Below the pieces are notes generated by a model. It did not search any database, was not told the origin of the DNA, and worked only from the letters and a program-made list of their open reading frames with translations. This document shows positions 7,919-15,046 of a stretch of DNA of 42,334 bases, piece after piece. Positions within the stretch are counted from its first letter, which is position 1. Each line of letters begins with the position of its first letter. The position numbers were made by a program, and so were the translations under genes. This stretch comes from Synechococcus sp. UW140 (lineage in GTDB: Bacteria; Cyanobacteriota; Cyanobacteriia; PCC-6307; Cyanobiaceae): positions 1 through 42,334 of the forward strand of contig CAMAVE010000009.1 in the NCBI GenBank assembly GCA_945861595.1, given 5' to 3'.

Positions 7919-9477
7919 CAGCCCAGTCCCCCATCTGTGATCGGAGCCAATAGAGCGGGAAACTGGGCCATGGCGGTGGTGGTGGCCTCACTCCAATGGC
8001 CCAGGAGCGCTGGGAACAGGCCCAGGGCCAGGACCCCGAGGGCAAGGGCCAGGGCCGGCAGGGTTTCCCGGGGAGCCACCGGCGCCAGCTGAATATCCAG
8101 GCGGGCGTCGTCCACCGGATTGTCACTAGCGGGGGTGATCGCCAGCCGGCCAAAAAAGGCACGGTTAACCAGCAGCAGGAAATACACGGCCGTTAGGCCC
8201 GATCCCACCATGCAGACCAGGGTGGCGATCGGATAGGCCAGAAGACTGCCGCGGAAGACCAGGAATTCTGCGATAAAGCCGACCATGCCAGGCATGCCTG
8301 CACTGGCCATCACCCCAAGAATCATCAAGGTGCCTGTAAAAGGCAGGCCCCGCTCCGGATTGAGCAGGCCCCGCAGCACATCTAGATCCCGGGTGCCCGT
8401 CTTGCGGTACACCGTGCCCACCAACAGGAACAGCAAGGCGGAGATCAGGCCGTGGCTCACCATCTGAAATTCGGCCCCCAGCAAGGCCACCGGCGTGGCA
8501 GCTGCCCCGGCCAACAACACATAGCCCATGTGGCCGACGGAGCTGTAGGCGACCATCCGTTTCATGTCCCGCTGGGCGATCGCCGCCAGGGAGCCATACA
8601 CAACGGTAATGGCCGCCCAGATAGCCAAGCCAGGGGCTAATTGGGCCCAAGCCTCTGGGAAAAGACCCATACCAAAGCGCAGGATCCCGTAGGTGCCCAG
8701 TTTCAACAAAACACCGGCCAGCAACACCGAAACGGGCGTGGACGCCTGGGTATGGGCGTCCGGCAACCAGGTGTGAAAGGGCACCAACGGCAATTTGATG
8801 CCAAACCCCACCAACAGCGCAGACAACAGCACGATCTGGCTGCCCATGGCCAGCCGTTCACTCGTGATCGCCGTGAGGCTGAAATCGACCGTGCCGGTGA
8901 ACAGGGCCAGGCCCAAGAAGGCCCCCAGGATCAACATGCCCGACACGGCCGTGAAGATTAGGAACTTGGTGGCCGCATAGGCACGCTGATTGCCTCCCCA
9001 GATCGAGATCAGCAGCCAGAGGGGAATGAGCTCGAGCTCATAGAACAGGAAAAACAGCAGCAGGTTTTCGGCCAGGAAGGCGCCATTCACCGCCCCACTA
9101 ATCAGTAGCAGCATCGAGAAGTAGATCCTCGGCCGCTTGCTGAAATCCCGGGTGCAAACCGCCGCCACCAGGGTGAGGGCGGCATTGATTAGCACCAGGG
9201 GCAACGAGAGCCCATCCACACCCAACTGGTAGTTGAGACCGATGCTTGGCACCCAGCTGTGGAGCTCTTCCAGTTGCATGCCCCCGAGGGCCGGATCAAA
9301 CACCAGCAACAGGGCCAAGCTGGCGACCAATTGGGCTGCCAGCAGCCCAATCGTGATGCCCCGCAGCCGGCCAGGGCTCGGTTCCCCTGGCCAGAGCAGC
9401 AGGGCGAAGGTTCCCAAAAAGGGAATGGCCAGCAACAGGCTCAACCAGGGGAAGGCCATCAAGACGGAGCTCATCAT
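7918..9477 (-). CDS. ndhD4: NAD(P)H-quinone oxidoreductase subunit NdhD4 (CO2-uptake type)
   Basis: This 519-residue NuoM/NdhD-family antiporter-like subunit has about 14 transmembrane helices. Family landmarks include NQRAYAATKFLIFTAVSG, FGIKLPLVPFHTWLPDAHTQA (helix with the conserved Lys and the Pro-x-His-x-Trp-Leu-Pro-Asp-Ala-His motif), and MKRMVAYSSVGHMGYVLLA. The subunit belongs to the proton-pumping membrane arm of NDH-1MS', here dedicated to energising CO2 hydration. It overlaps ndhF4 and chpX by one base on each side, indicating a translationally coupled operon. A second ATG at codon 2 could be the start. Confidence 0.92.
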   Translation of the reverse strand: MMSSVLMAFPWLSLLLAIPFLGTFALLLWPGEPSPGRLRGITIGLLAAQLVASLALLLVFDPALGGMQLEELHSWVPSIGLNYQLGVDGLSLPLVLINAALTLVAAVCTRDFSKRPRIYFSMLLLISGAVNGAFLAENLLLFFLFYELELIPLWLLISIWGGNQRAYAATKFLIFTAVSGMLILGAFLGLALFTGTVDFSLTAITSERLAMGSQIVLLSALLVGFGIKLPLVPFHTWLPDAHTQASTPVSVLLAGVLLKLGTYGILRFGMGLFPEAWAQLAPGLAIWAAITVVYGSLAAIAQRDMKRMVAYSSVGHMGYVLLAGAAATPVALLGAEFQMVSHGLISALLFLLVGTVYRKTGTRDLDVLRGLLNPERGLPFTGTLMILGVMASAGMPGMVGFIAEFLVFRGSLLAYPIATLVCMVGSGLTAVYFLLLVNRAFFGRLAITPASDNPVDDARLDIQLAPVAPRETLPALALALGVLALGLFPALLGHWSEATTTAMAQFPALLAPITDGGLG

Positions 9478-11357
9478 CAGCGAACAGCCTCGCCAACCAT
9501 CCAGGTCAAGGAGCTGAGTAACACCACAATGGCAATCACCACCGTGAGCACATAGCTCTGCAGCTGACCGCTGACACTGAGCTTGAGATTTTCGGCGCTC
9601 TGCAACGACAAGCGGCCGATGCCATTGACGACACCGTTAACTACCTGGCGATCGATGGCATTGGTGAACCGGGCCAGGCCGGCCACAAAGGCCACGATGG
9701 TGTTCCGATAAATCTTTTCGGTATAGAAATCGAGGGCCAGGAGGTCCTGAAGGCCGCGCAGGGGTTGCTGGATCGAACGGGACCAAAACTGATCGAGACG
9801 AATCAAGCTGCCAATGCCAACCCCCACCAGGCCCGATCCGGCCACGGCCAGGGCCACGGGCAGGGAGAACGCGGAGATCCCTGGCACCGGATTGATCCTG
9901 GCCATCAGCAACGGGGTGACCAGCACCAATACGGTGAGACTGACCATGGGCAGGGCCATCAGCCAGTTCACCTCGGGGGCCCGTTTGGTCTTTGGCGTGG
10001 CTGCCCCCAGGAAAACGGAGCGGAACACCCGGGTGAGGTTCAAAGCGGTGAGCAGGTTGGTCAGCAGGATCACCACGGCAAACAGGGGATGGGCCTGCCC
10101 CACCGCCTGTACACCCAGGCCAAAGCACCAGTAACAGCCCAGGGGCACCAGGCCCACCAAGCCAGCGCCAGCCACAAGAAACGCCAAGGTGGTGGCTGGC
10201 ATGCGATTGCCGAGGCCGCCTAGCTCGGTGAGGTCCTGGCAGTTGGTGGTGGCAATCACACTGCCGACGCTCATAAACAACAGGGCCTTGGCCAGGCCAT
10301 GGGAGAGCAGCAACAACAGGGCCAGGGCGGGTTGCTCAAGGGCGATGGCAATGAAGACCAAGCCCAGATAGGAGGTGGTGGAATAGGAAAAGGCGCGCTT
10401 GAGATCCACCTGGGCCAGCGCCACCAGGGCGCCAGCAATGGCGCTGATCGTGCCCACCACCAGCAGCACGGTGGTAGCCATGGGCGACAGCCGCAGCAAC
10501 GGCATCAGCTTGAGCAACACCAGGGCACCAGAGGTCACCACCACCGAATTGCGCAGAATCGAGGCGGGGTTCGGTCCCTCCATGGCCTCATCCAGCCAGA
10601 GGTGCATGGGGAATTGGGCGCATTTCCCCATGGGACCAGCAATCAGGCCCAAGCCAATCAGGCTGCCCACGAGGGGAGCCAACCGGGCCGTCCCTTGGGA
10701 CGGGTCCTGGGCCTGGGCGGCCCAGCTGTAGAGATCGGTGAACTCCATCGAGCCCGCGAGGGCCGAGAGGGCCACCACCCCCATCAGCAACAACACATCC
10801 CCCACCCGTTTGGTCAGGAAGGCATCGCGGGCCGCGGTCACCACCAGGGGCTGGGCATACCAGAACCCCACCAACAGATAGGTGGAGAGGGTGAGCATCT
10901 CCAGCAGGAAATAGCTCATGAACAGATTGCTACTCAGCACCAGCCCGCTCAGGGCACCTTCAAAGAAGCCCACCAGGGCATAGAAGCGGGCCAGGGACCA
11001 TTCCTTATCGAGGTAGCCCAGGGCAAAGAACTGGGCCAGCAGGCTCAACAAGGTCACCAACTCCAGGGCGGCCAGGTTGGTGAGCGTGAGGTCAAAGCCA
11101 ATCGCCAGGTGCAAATCGGCGACGGAGAACCAGTTGATACTGAGATGCTGGGGACCCCGTTGCCAGATGTCCAGGGTCACCAGGCTGCCGTGGGCAAAGG
11201 CCAGCAGGGTGACGAGCAAATTGAGGTAGGCCGCAGGCCTGGGGCCATTGCGCTTGACCCAGCCGGTGGCCCAGGGCAAGGACAGCAGCACGCCGCTGAA
11301 CCCATACACAGGGATCAACCAGACCAGCTGGATCGGCAGGGGAAGGGCGGCGGTCAA
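9477..11357 (-). CDS. ndhF4: NAD(P)H-quinone oxidoreductase subunit NdhF4 (CO2-uptake type)
   Basis: This 626-residue NuoL/NdhF-family subunit has many transmembrane helices. Motifs include MGKCAQFPMHLWLDEAMEGPNPASILRNSVVVTSGALVLL (Lys and Pro-x-His-x-Trp-Leu region), VALAQVDLKRAFSYSTTSYLGLVFIA and LLSHGLAKALLFMSVGSVI. The C-terminal part (DLLALDFYTEKIYRNTIVAFVAGLARFTNAIDRQVVNGVV) forms the lateral helix typical of NuoL-type subunits. It is the first gene of the ndhF4-ndhD4-chpX unit. A 15-bp palindrome lies 48 bases upstream, in the gap after the ferritin gene. Confidence 0.92.
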   Translation of the reverse strand: MTAALPLPIQLVWLIPVYGFSGVLLSLPWATGWVKRNGPRPAAYLNLLVTLLAFAHGSLVTLDIWQRGPQHLSINWFSVADLHLAIGFDLTLTNLAALELVTLLSLLAQFFALGYLDKEWSLARFYALVGFFEGALSGLVLSSNLFMSYFLLEMLTLSTYLLVGFWYAQPLVVTAARDAFLTKRVGDVLLLMGVVALSALAGSMEFTDLYSWAAQAQDPSQGTARLAPLVGSLIGLGLIAGPMGKCAQFPMHLWLDEAMEGPNPASILRNSVVVTSGALVLLKLMPLLRLSPMATTVLLVVGTISAIAGALVALAQVDLKRAFSYSTTSYLGLVFIAIALEQPALALLLLLSHGLAKALLFMSVGSVIATTNCQDLTELGGLGNRMPATTLAFLVAGAGLVGLVPLGCYWCFGLGVQAVGQAHPLFAVVILLTNLLTALNLTRVFRSVFLGAATPKTKRAPEVNWLMALPMVSLTVLVLVTPLLMARINPVPGISAFSLPVALAVAGSGLVGVGIGSLIRLDQFWSRSIQQPLRGLQDLLALDFYTEKIYRNTIVAFVAGLARFTNAIDRQVVNGVVNGIGRLSLQSAENLKLSVSGQLQSYVLTVVIAIVVLLSSLTWMVGEAVR

Positions 11358-11404
11358 GGGGATAGGGAAAGCAGGCAGCCGCAGGGTCGCGTCTGGCGGC
11401 GGAA

Positions 11405-11419
11405 TCTAGGCGGCCTAGA
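11405..11419. promoter_or_regulatory. Perfect 7-1-7 palindrome upstream of ndhF4 (possible operator)
   Basis: TCTAGGC-G-GCCTAGA is a perfect dyad with a one-base centre, in the 119-base gap between the ferritin stop and the ndhF4 start. No U-tract follows on either strand, so it does not look like an intrinsic terminator. The geometry suits a dimeric regulator. No regulator is identified and the assignment is inferential. A weaker inverted repeat (GGGACCC/GGGTCCC, 11442-11475) lies just after the ferritin stop. Confidence 0.35.
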
Positions 11420-11476
11420 CAGTCACTGGCGAGCCCCAACCGGGACCCGGCCAACAAGGGTCAAGGTGGGGTCCCC

Positions 11477-11953
11477 TCAGAAGGTGACCCGTTGGTTGGC
11501 CAGGGAAGAAGCCCCGGTCAGCTGGCGAAGCCACTGCATCAGCTCCTCGCCATGGTGCTGTTCGTCCTCCAGGAGGGACTGGAAAAAGGCGCCATTCTCC
11601 CGATCCCCTACCAGTAGACAGAAGCGCAGGGCATCGTCGTAATGGTGGATGAGGTCCTGCTCCAGCACGCTGTTGTGACGCAGCAAGCCCACCAGGTCGG
11701 CCGCGTGGGTCACGGGCCTCAGCTGGGAGGAGGAGGGAGCCACCCCCAGGGCCAACATCTGTTGAACAATGCGCTCGGCGTGTTGCATCTCCTCCACGGT
11801 TTCGTGGCGGAAGCGCTCGGCGGCCTCAGCTAGGCCCCAGAGCTCCACCAGGGAGGCCTGGGTCATGTATTGCTGCACCGCCGAGAGCTCCAGGCTCAGG
11901 GCGCGGCCCAGATAGCCCAGGACGCGCGGATGGGTGGGCGCGGCGCTGGCCAT
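11477..11953 (-). CDS. Ferritin-like/bacterioferritin-family diiron protein of the cso operon
   Basis: The 158-residue four-helix-bundle protein has a complete set of ferroxidase-type ligands: Glu22 (LSLELSAVQQY), Glu55 and His58 (EEMQHAE), Glu98 (NSVLEQDLIHHYDDAL), Glu131 and His134 (LLEDEQHHGEEL). The spacing is that of bacterioferritin. Its ATG overlaps the csoS1E stop by one base. Bacterioferritin-like genes recur beside alpha-carboxysome genes in cyanobacteria and chemoautotrophs, but their carboxysome role is not settled; iron storage or redox protection is plausible. No obvious heme-binding Met at the usual Bfr position was identified, so 'ferritin-like' is safer than bacterioferritin. 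Confidence 0.82.
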   Translation of the reverse strand: MASAAPTHPRVLGYLGRALSLELSAVQQYMTQASLVELWGLAEAAERFRHETVEEMQHAERIVQQMLALGVAPSSSQLRPVTHAADLVGLLRHNSVLEQDLIHHYDDALRFCLLVGDRENGAFFQSLLEDEQHHGEELMQWLRQLTGASSLANQRVTF

Positions 11954-12831
11954 CAGCCGCGACGGGCGGAATCGACGCTGGCGAGCATGGGCTCGAGTTC
12001 GTTGTGGGGGCGGGCAATGATGTGGGCTGCCACCAGGCCATCGCCAACCCGCTCACAGGCATCGGCGCCAGCACGCACGGCCGCATTAACGGCACCGGTT
12101 TCGCCGCGAACCATCACCGTGACGTAGCCGCCACCCACGAATTCCCGGGAGACCAGGGTGACTTCAGCAGCCTTGGTCATGGCATCAGCCGCTTCGATCG
12201 CAGGCACCAGGCCACGGGTTTCGATCATGCCGAGGGCGATGCCCTGAATGGGAGAAGCCATGGTGTTGGAAGAAGGGGAGGTGGAAGGGGTTTTGCTACC
12301 GCCGCCGGAGCGACTGGAGCCAGTTGAGGCAGGAGCGGACTGACTAGAGCGGCCGCCACTGGCACGGCTGCTGCTGGCCCGACTGGGCACCGAGCGGCTG
12401 GGGGCCGACCGGCTGCTGCTGGCGGCCCGGCTAGGGGCCTTGCGGCCGCCGGAGCGCACCGGTGAGCTGCTACTCACCGCGGTGGCCACCACCGGGATGG
12501 TCGCCCCCGGGGTTGGCACCGCTGCTGGGGCCGGGGGCTTAGGAACCGCCGCGGGCACCACGGTGGCCGCAGACACCCCAGGCGCCGAAGCCCCCGAGGC
12601 GGCGGTAGCCACCACGGGCTTGACTCCCGTGGCCGGAAGGGGCTTGGAGGCATCGATGGGCGACTTGCTCGCGGCCCCAGCCGCAGCAGCAGCGGCCGCC
12701 GCTGCCTTCACGACCGGATCGGCAGGGGTGCTCGTGCCTTTGGGGCTGGGATCGGGGGTGGAGGAGGAGGCCATGGCAGGGGAGAACAGGACGCGGAAGG
12801 GAAAGCTGGGGGCAAGGCCCCTAGGCCTCAT
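11953..12831 (-). CDS. csoS1E: CsoS1E: BMC-H shell protein with a long disordered N-terminal extension
   Basis: The last 102 residues (191-292) form a single BMC hexamer domain (GIALGMIETRGLVPAIEAAD...VGDGLVAAHIIARPH), almost identical to CsoS1 in this locus. About 190 low-complexity residues precede it: an Ala/Pro/Val-rich part with a poly-Ala run (42-51), then a basic Ser/Arg/Gly-rich part (about 125-180) with repeated 'S-R-A/S' units. This is the layout of CsoS1E, a poorly characterised shell paralogue of some alpha-cyanobacteria. The start at 12831 makes a 4-base ATGA overlap with csoS4B; the ATG at 12774 (MASSSTPDP) is a strong alternative. An internal ATG at 12261 precedes the BMC domain. 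Position in the operon implies carboxysome assembly; the tail's partner is unknown. Confidence 0.85.
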   Translation of the reverse strand: MRPRGLAPSFPFRVLFSPAMASSSTPDPSPKGTSTPADPVVKAAAAAAAAAGAASKSPIDASKPLPATGVKPVVATAASGASAPGVSAATVVPAAVPKPPAPAAVPTPGATIPVVATAVSSSSPVRSGGRKAPSRAASSSRSAPSRSVPSRASSSRASGGRSSQSAPASTGSSRSGGGSKTPSTSPSSNTMASPIQGIALGMIETRGLVPAIEAADAMTKAAEVTLVSREFVGGGYVTVMVRGETGAVNAAVRAGADACERVGDGLVAAHIIARPHNELEPMLASVDSARRG

Positions 12832-13079
12832 CCGTCCGGCGACCAGTGGTCGATGATGCCGCCGATGGTGAGATCGGTGAAGATCTCCGGATTGCCGCAG
12901 GCAAAGCGGGCGGCGGAGCCGCTGGCGGTGAACACCCAGTTGCCAGGAGCCGCCCCCACCGGATCCACCGCCACGTTCAACTTGCCCTTGGGAGTGCGCA
13001 GCACCCGCAGCTGCATATGGCCGAGACCGCCAACTCTGTGGCTACAAACAAGGGAACCGGTGACCTGCATGATTTCCAT
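12828..13079 (-). CDS. csoS4B: CsoS4B carboxysome vertex protein (BMC-P pentamer)
   Basis: The 83-residue EutN/CcmL-type pentameric protein begins MEIMQVTGSLVCSHRVGGL, with LRVLRTPKGKLNVAVDPVGA, GNWVFTASGSAARFA and the ending DLTIGGIIDHW. Pentamers of this family cap the twelve vertices of the icosahedral shell. Its ATG overlaps the csoS4A stop by one base and its own stop lies within the csoS1E start, so translation of the shell genes is probably coupled. The length is normal for CsoS4B, unlike its paralogue CsoS4A in this window. Confidence 0.95.
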   Translation of the reverse strand: MEIMQVTGSLVCSHRVGGLGHMQLRVLRTPKGKLNVAVDPVGAAPGNWVFTASGSAARFACGNPEIFTDLTIGGIIDHWSPDG

Positions 13080-13432
13080 CAGCTTGTTGTCCCCGTGGTC
13101 GAAGATGGGCCAGCGACCGAAGATGGGCCACCACTAGAAGGAGTGGCCGGGTTGGCCGCTGGGGAACCGGCCGCAGCCGCCTTGGCAGCCTCCGGATCCC
13201 AATGGTCGATGATACCGACGATGGTGAGATCACTGGGATAGGACTTACTGCCCGCGGCTTCGCGGGCAGCCGAACTGCCGACGCAGATCACCCAATCGCC
13301 AGGCACACAACCGACCGCATCAACGGCCACCTTCTGGGTGCTGCCATCGAGCACAACCTGAAGATGCTTGTGTTCAAAATCAGGGATGCGATTGGTGGAC
13401 ACCAAAGGTTTGACGACTTTGCAAATCAGCAT
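13079..13432 (-). CDS. csoS4A: CsoS4A carboxysome vertex protein (BMC-P) with a C-terminal disordered tail
   Basis: Residues 1-82 form the BMC-P domain: MLICKVVKPLVSTNRIPDFEHKHL, QKVAVDAVGCVPGDWVICVGSSAARE and DLTIVGIIDHWD. A tail of about 35 Ala/Ser/Pro/Gly/Thr residues (AAKAAAAGSPAANPATP then SSGGPSSVAGPSS) takes the protein to 117 residues, whereas CsoS4A is usually about 85-90. The tail is low-complexity and probably disordered. An upstream in-frame ATG at 13507 lies within csoSCA and is not preferred. The chosen ATG follows the csoSCA stop by one base. Confidence 0.93.
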   Translation of the reverse strand: MLICKVVKPLVSTNRIPDFEHKHLQVVLDGSTQKVAVDAVGCVPGDWVICVGSSAAREAAGSKSYPSDLTIVGIIDHWDPEAAKAAAAGSPAANPATPSSGGPSSVAGPSSTTGTTS

Positions 13433-13433
13433 C

Positions 13434-15041
13434 TCAGTGGCCCCCTCCCGTGGCGAATGTGATCGACGATCCCACCGCTTCCGTTGGCGAATCGCGATCG
13501 TGGTCACGGATCGTCAATAGCGTATGGAGCAATCCGTCCCGGCAGAGGTCGGCGTAGCGCACGCCAATCGCCTGCTGCAATCGCTCACAGCGATGAATCG
13601 CCCGTTCGCGGGCCCCCGGCACACTGCTGCGGTAGTCGAAACGCACCACCACCGGAATCGGCAAACCGCGGGATCCATTCAGCCCCTTAAAGATCTTGAC
13701 GCCCACATCAAGATCGGCAGCGCCTTCCTCCAGGGTATCGAGATAGGCGAAGTAGGTGAGATTGCGCAGATGAATCTCCTTGAAACCGATTCCCACGCCG
13801 ATAAAGCGCTCGGCATGGCCAGCATCAGCGTAGGCGCCGCCATGGAACTGGCGTACGTAGTCGATCTGGGAGATGTTGTGCTCCAGCAACCGGGCCACCA
13901 GCTTGACCATTCCGGGATCGGGGCTGGAGGCAGCCGCCTGCTCGACGAGCTCCAACAGGTGGGCCCGTCCCTGGGCGGCAGGCATCAAGGCCGTGGCGTC
14001 GTAGGCGGCCTGGGCATCTAACCAACGATCGAGGTTGGTGCTGCCATCGAGACCGGGCACATGCACCCGGATCGCATCGGTGTCGGTGTCGAGACCGATC
14101 AGCAGCAGATCAACCGAAGCACCGCAGCAGAAACTGTTTTCAATGGCGGAGCGGAAATCCTGGAGGCAGCCCATCCCTCCCGCAGCGGCAGCAGCATCAT
14201 CGCTGGCATGGGCGGCGCAGCCTTCGTGGTTGGGATCGAGGGAACTGAAGTGATACACCACCACCTTGAGGTAGCGGGTATCGGCCTGGGCGGGATTGGG
14301 CTTGGATTCGCGGTAACGCCCATGCTCGGTTTTAACCCAGCGATCCACCGTGTTCTTGATATCGAACATGGCACCGGCGTGGGGTCGGCGGCGCACACTG
14401 CTGTAGGGAATCCTCAGGGCGTAGGCGATGGCATGGGCCAGGCGACCATCGGCGCAGGGGGTGACATCAAGGAGATGGAACCCACACTCAAGCAAGAAGG
14501 CATTAAAGCCTTCAGCGGCCTGGCTGCCCTGGTGGCCGCCCAGGGGATCGGAGCCGAAAAAGCTCTGGCTCGCCTGGCCATAGGCCTCAAACACACACCA
14601 GGCAAACAAGGTGCGCATGTCCAGCTGGGTGACCCAGGCCGATTCCAGAATCGGTAGGGGCAGGGCGTATCCCAGTTCGGCCTGGGCCAGCTGTTGGGCC
14701 TGGGCGACAAAATCGGGCTCGTGCTGCAGGGCCGACAGACGCTTCAGCACCGGCACAATCCGGTCAAACGACGCCTTGGTGCGCTGGTCGTAATTGAGCA
14801 GGCAGGCGTTGGTCGCAGCATCGCTGAGGGGATGGAGCGGCGCACTCACACCACGGCGGCCCCGATCGGCTAAACGAGCGTTAAGGGACAGGCCTGACTC
14901 CATAGACGGATTGGAACCGGTCCAACCGCCGGAGGCGCCCAGACCTGAACTGGGCAGCGGACCCGAAGGGACCGGGCGACGACGGGGGGCCGTCGGCGCT
15001 TGCGGCCTGGGAGAAGCAGGCGGTCTGCGGCGGGGAGGCAT
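13434..15041 (-). CDS. csoSCA: CsoSCA carboxysomal beta-type carbonic anhydrase (CsoS3)
   Basis: The 535-residue carbonic anhydrase converts HCO3- to CO2 inside the carboxysome. Zinc ligands match the H. neapolitanus enzyme: Cys196 in DVTPCADGR (with catalytic Asp198 and Arg200), His264 in VVYHFSSLDP, and Cys275 in NHEGCAAHASDD, with the characteristic 11-residue His-Cys spacing. The first 45-50 residues are disordered and rich in Pro and Arg (MPPRRRPPASPRPQAP); the CsoSCA N-terminus recruits the enzyme through Rubisco binding in H. neapolitanus, and this segment probably serves that role. It starts 5 bases after the csoS2 stop and ends one base before csoS4A. Confidence 0.95.
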   Translation of the reverse strand: MPPRRRPPASPRPQAPTAPRRRPVPSGPLPSSGLGASGGWTGSNPSMESGLSLNARLADRGRRGVSAPLHPLSDAATNACLLNYDQRTKASFDRIVPVLKRLSALQHEPDFVAQAQQLAQAELGYALPLPILESAWVTQLDMRTLFAWCVFEAYGQASQSFFGSDPLGGHQGSQAAEGFNAFLLECGFHLLDVTPCADGRLAHAIAYALRIPYSSVRRRPHAGAMFDIKNTVDRWVKTEHGRYRESKPNPAQADTRYLKVVVYHFSSLDPNHEGCAAHASDDAAAAAGGMGCLQDFRSAIENSFCCGASVDLLLIGLDTDTDAIRVHVPGLDGSTNLDRWLDAQAAYDATALMPAAQGRAHLLELVEQAAASSPDPGMVKLVARLLEHNISQIDYVRQFHGGAYADAGHAERFIGVGIGFKEIHLRNLTYFAYLDTLEEGAADLDVGVKIFKGLNGSRGLPIPVVVRFDYRSSVPGARERAIHRCERLQQAIGVRYADLCRDGLLHTLLTIRDHDRDSPTEAVGSSITFATGGGH

Positions 15042-15046
15042 GGCGC

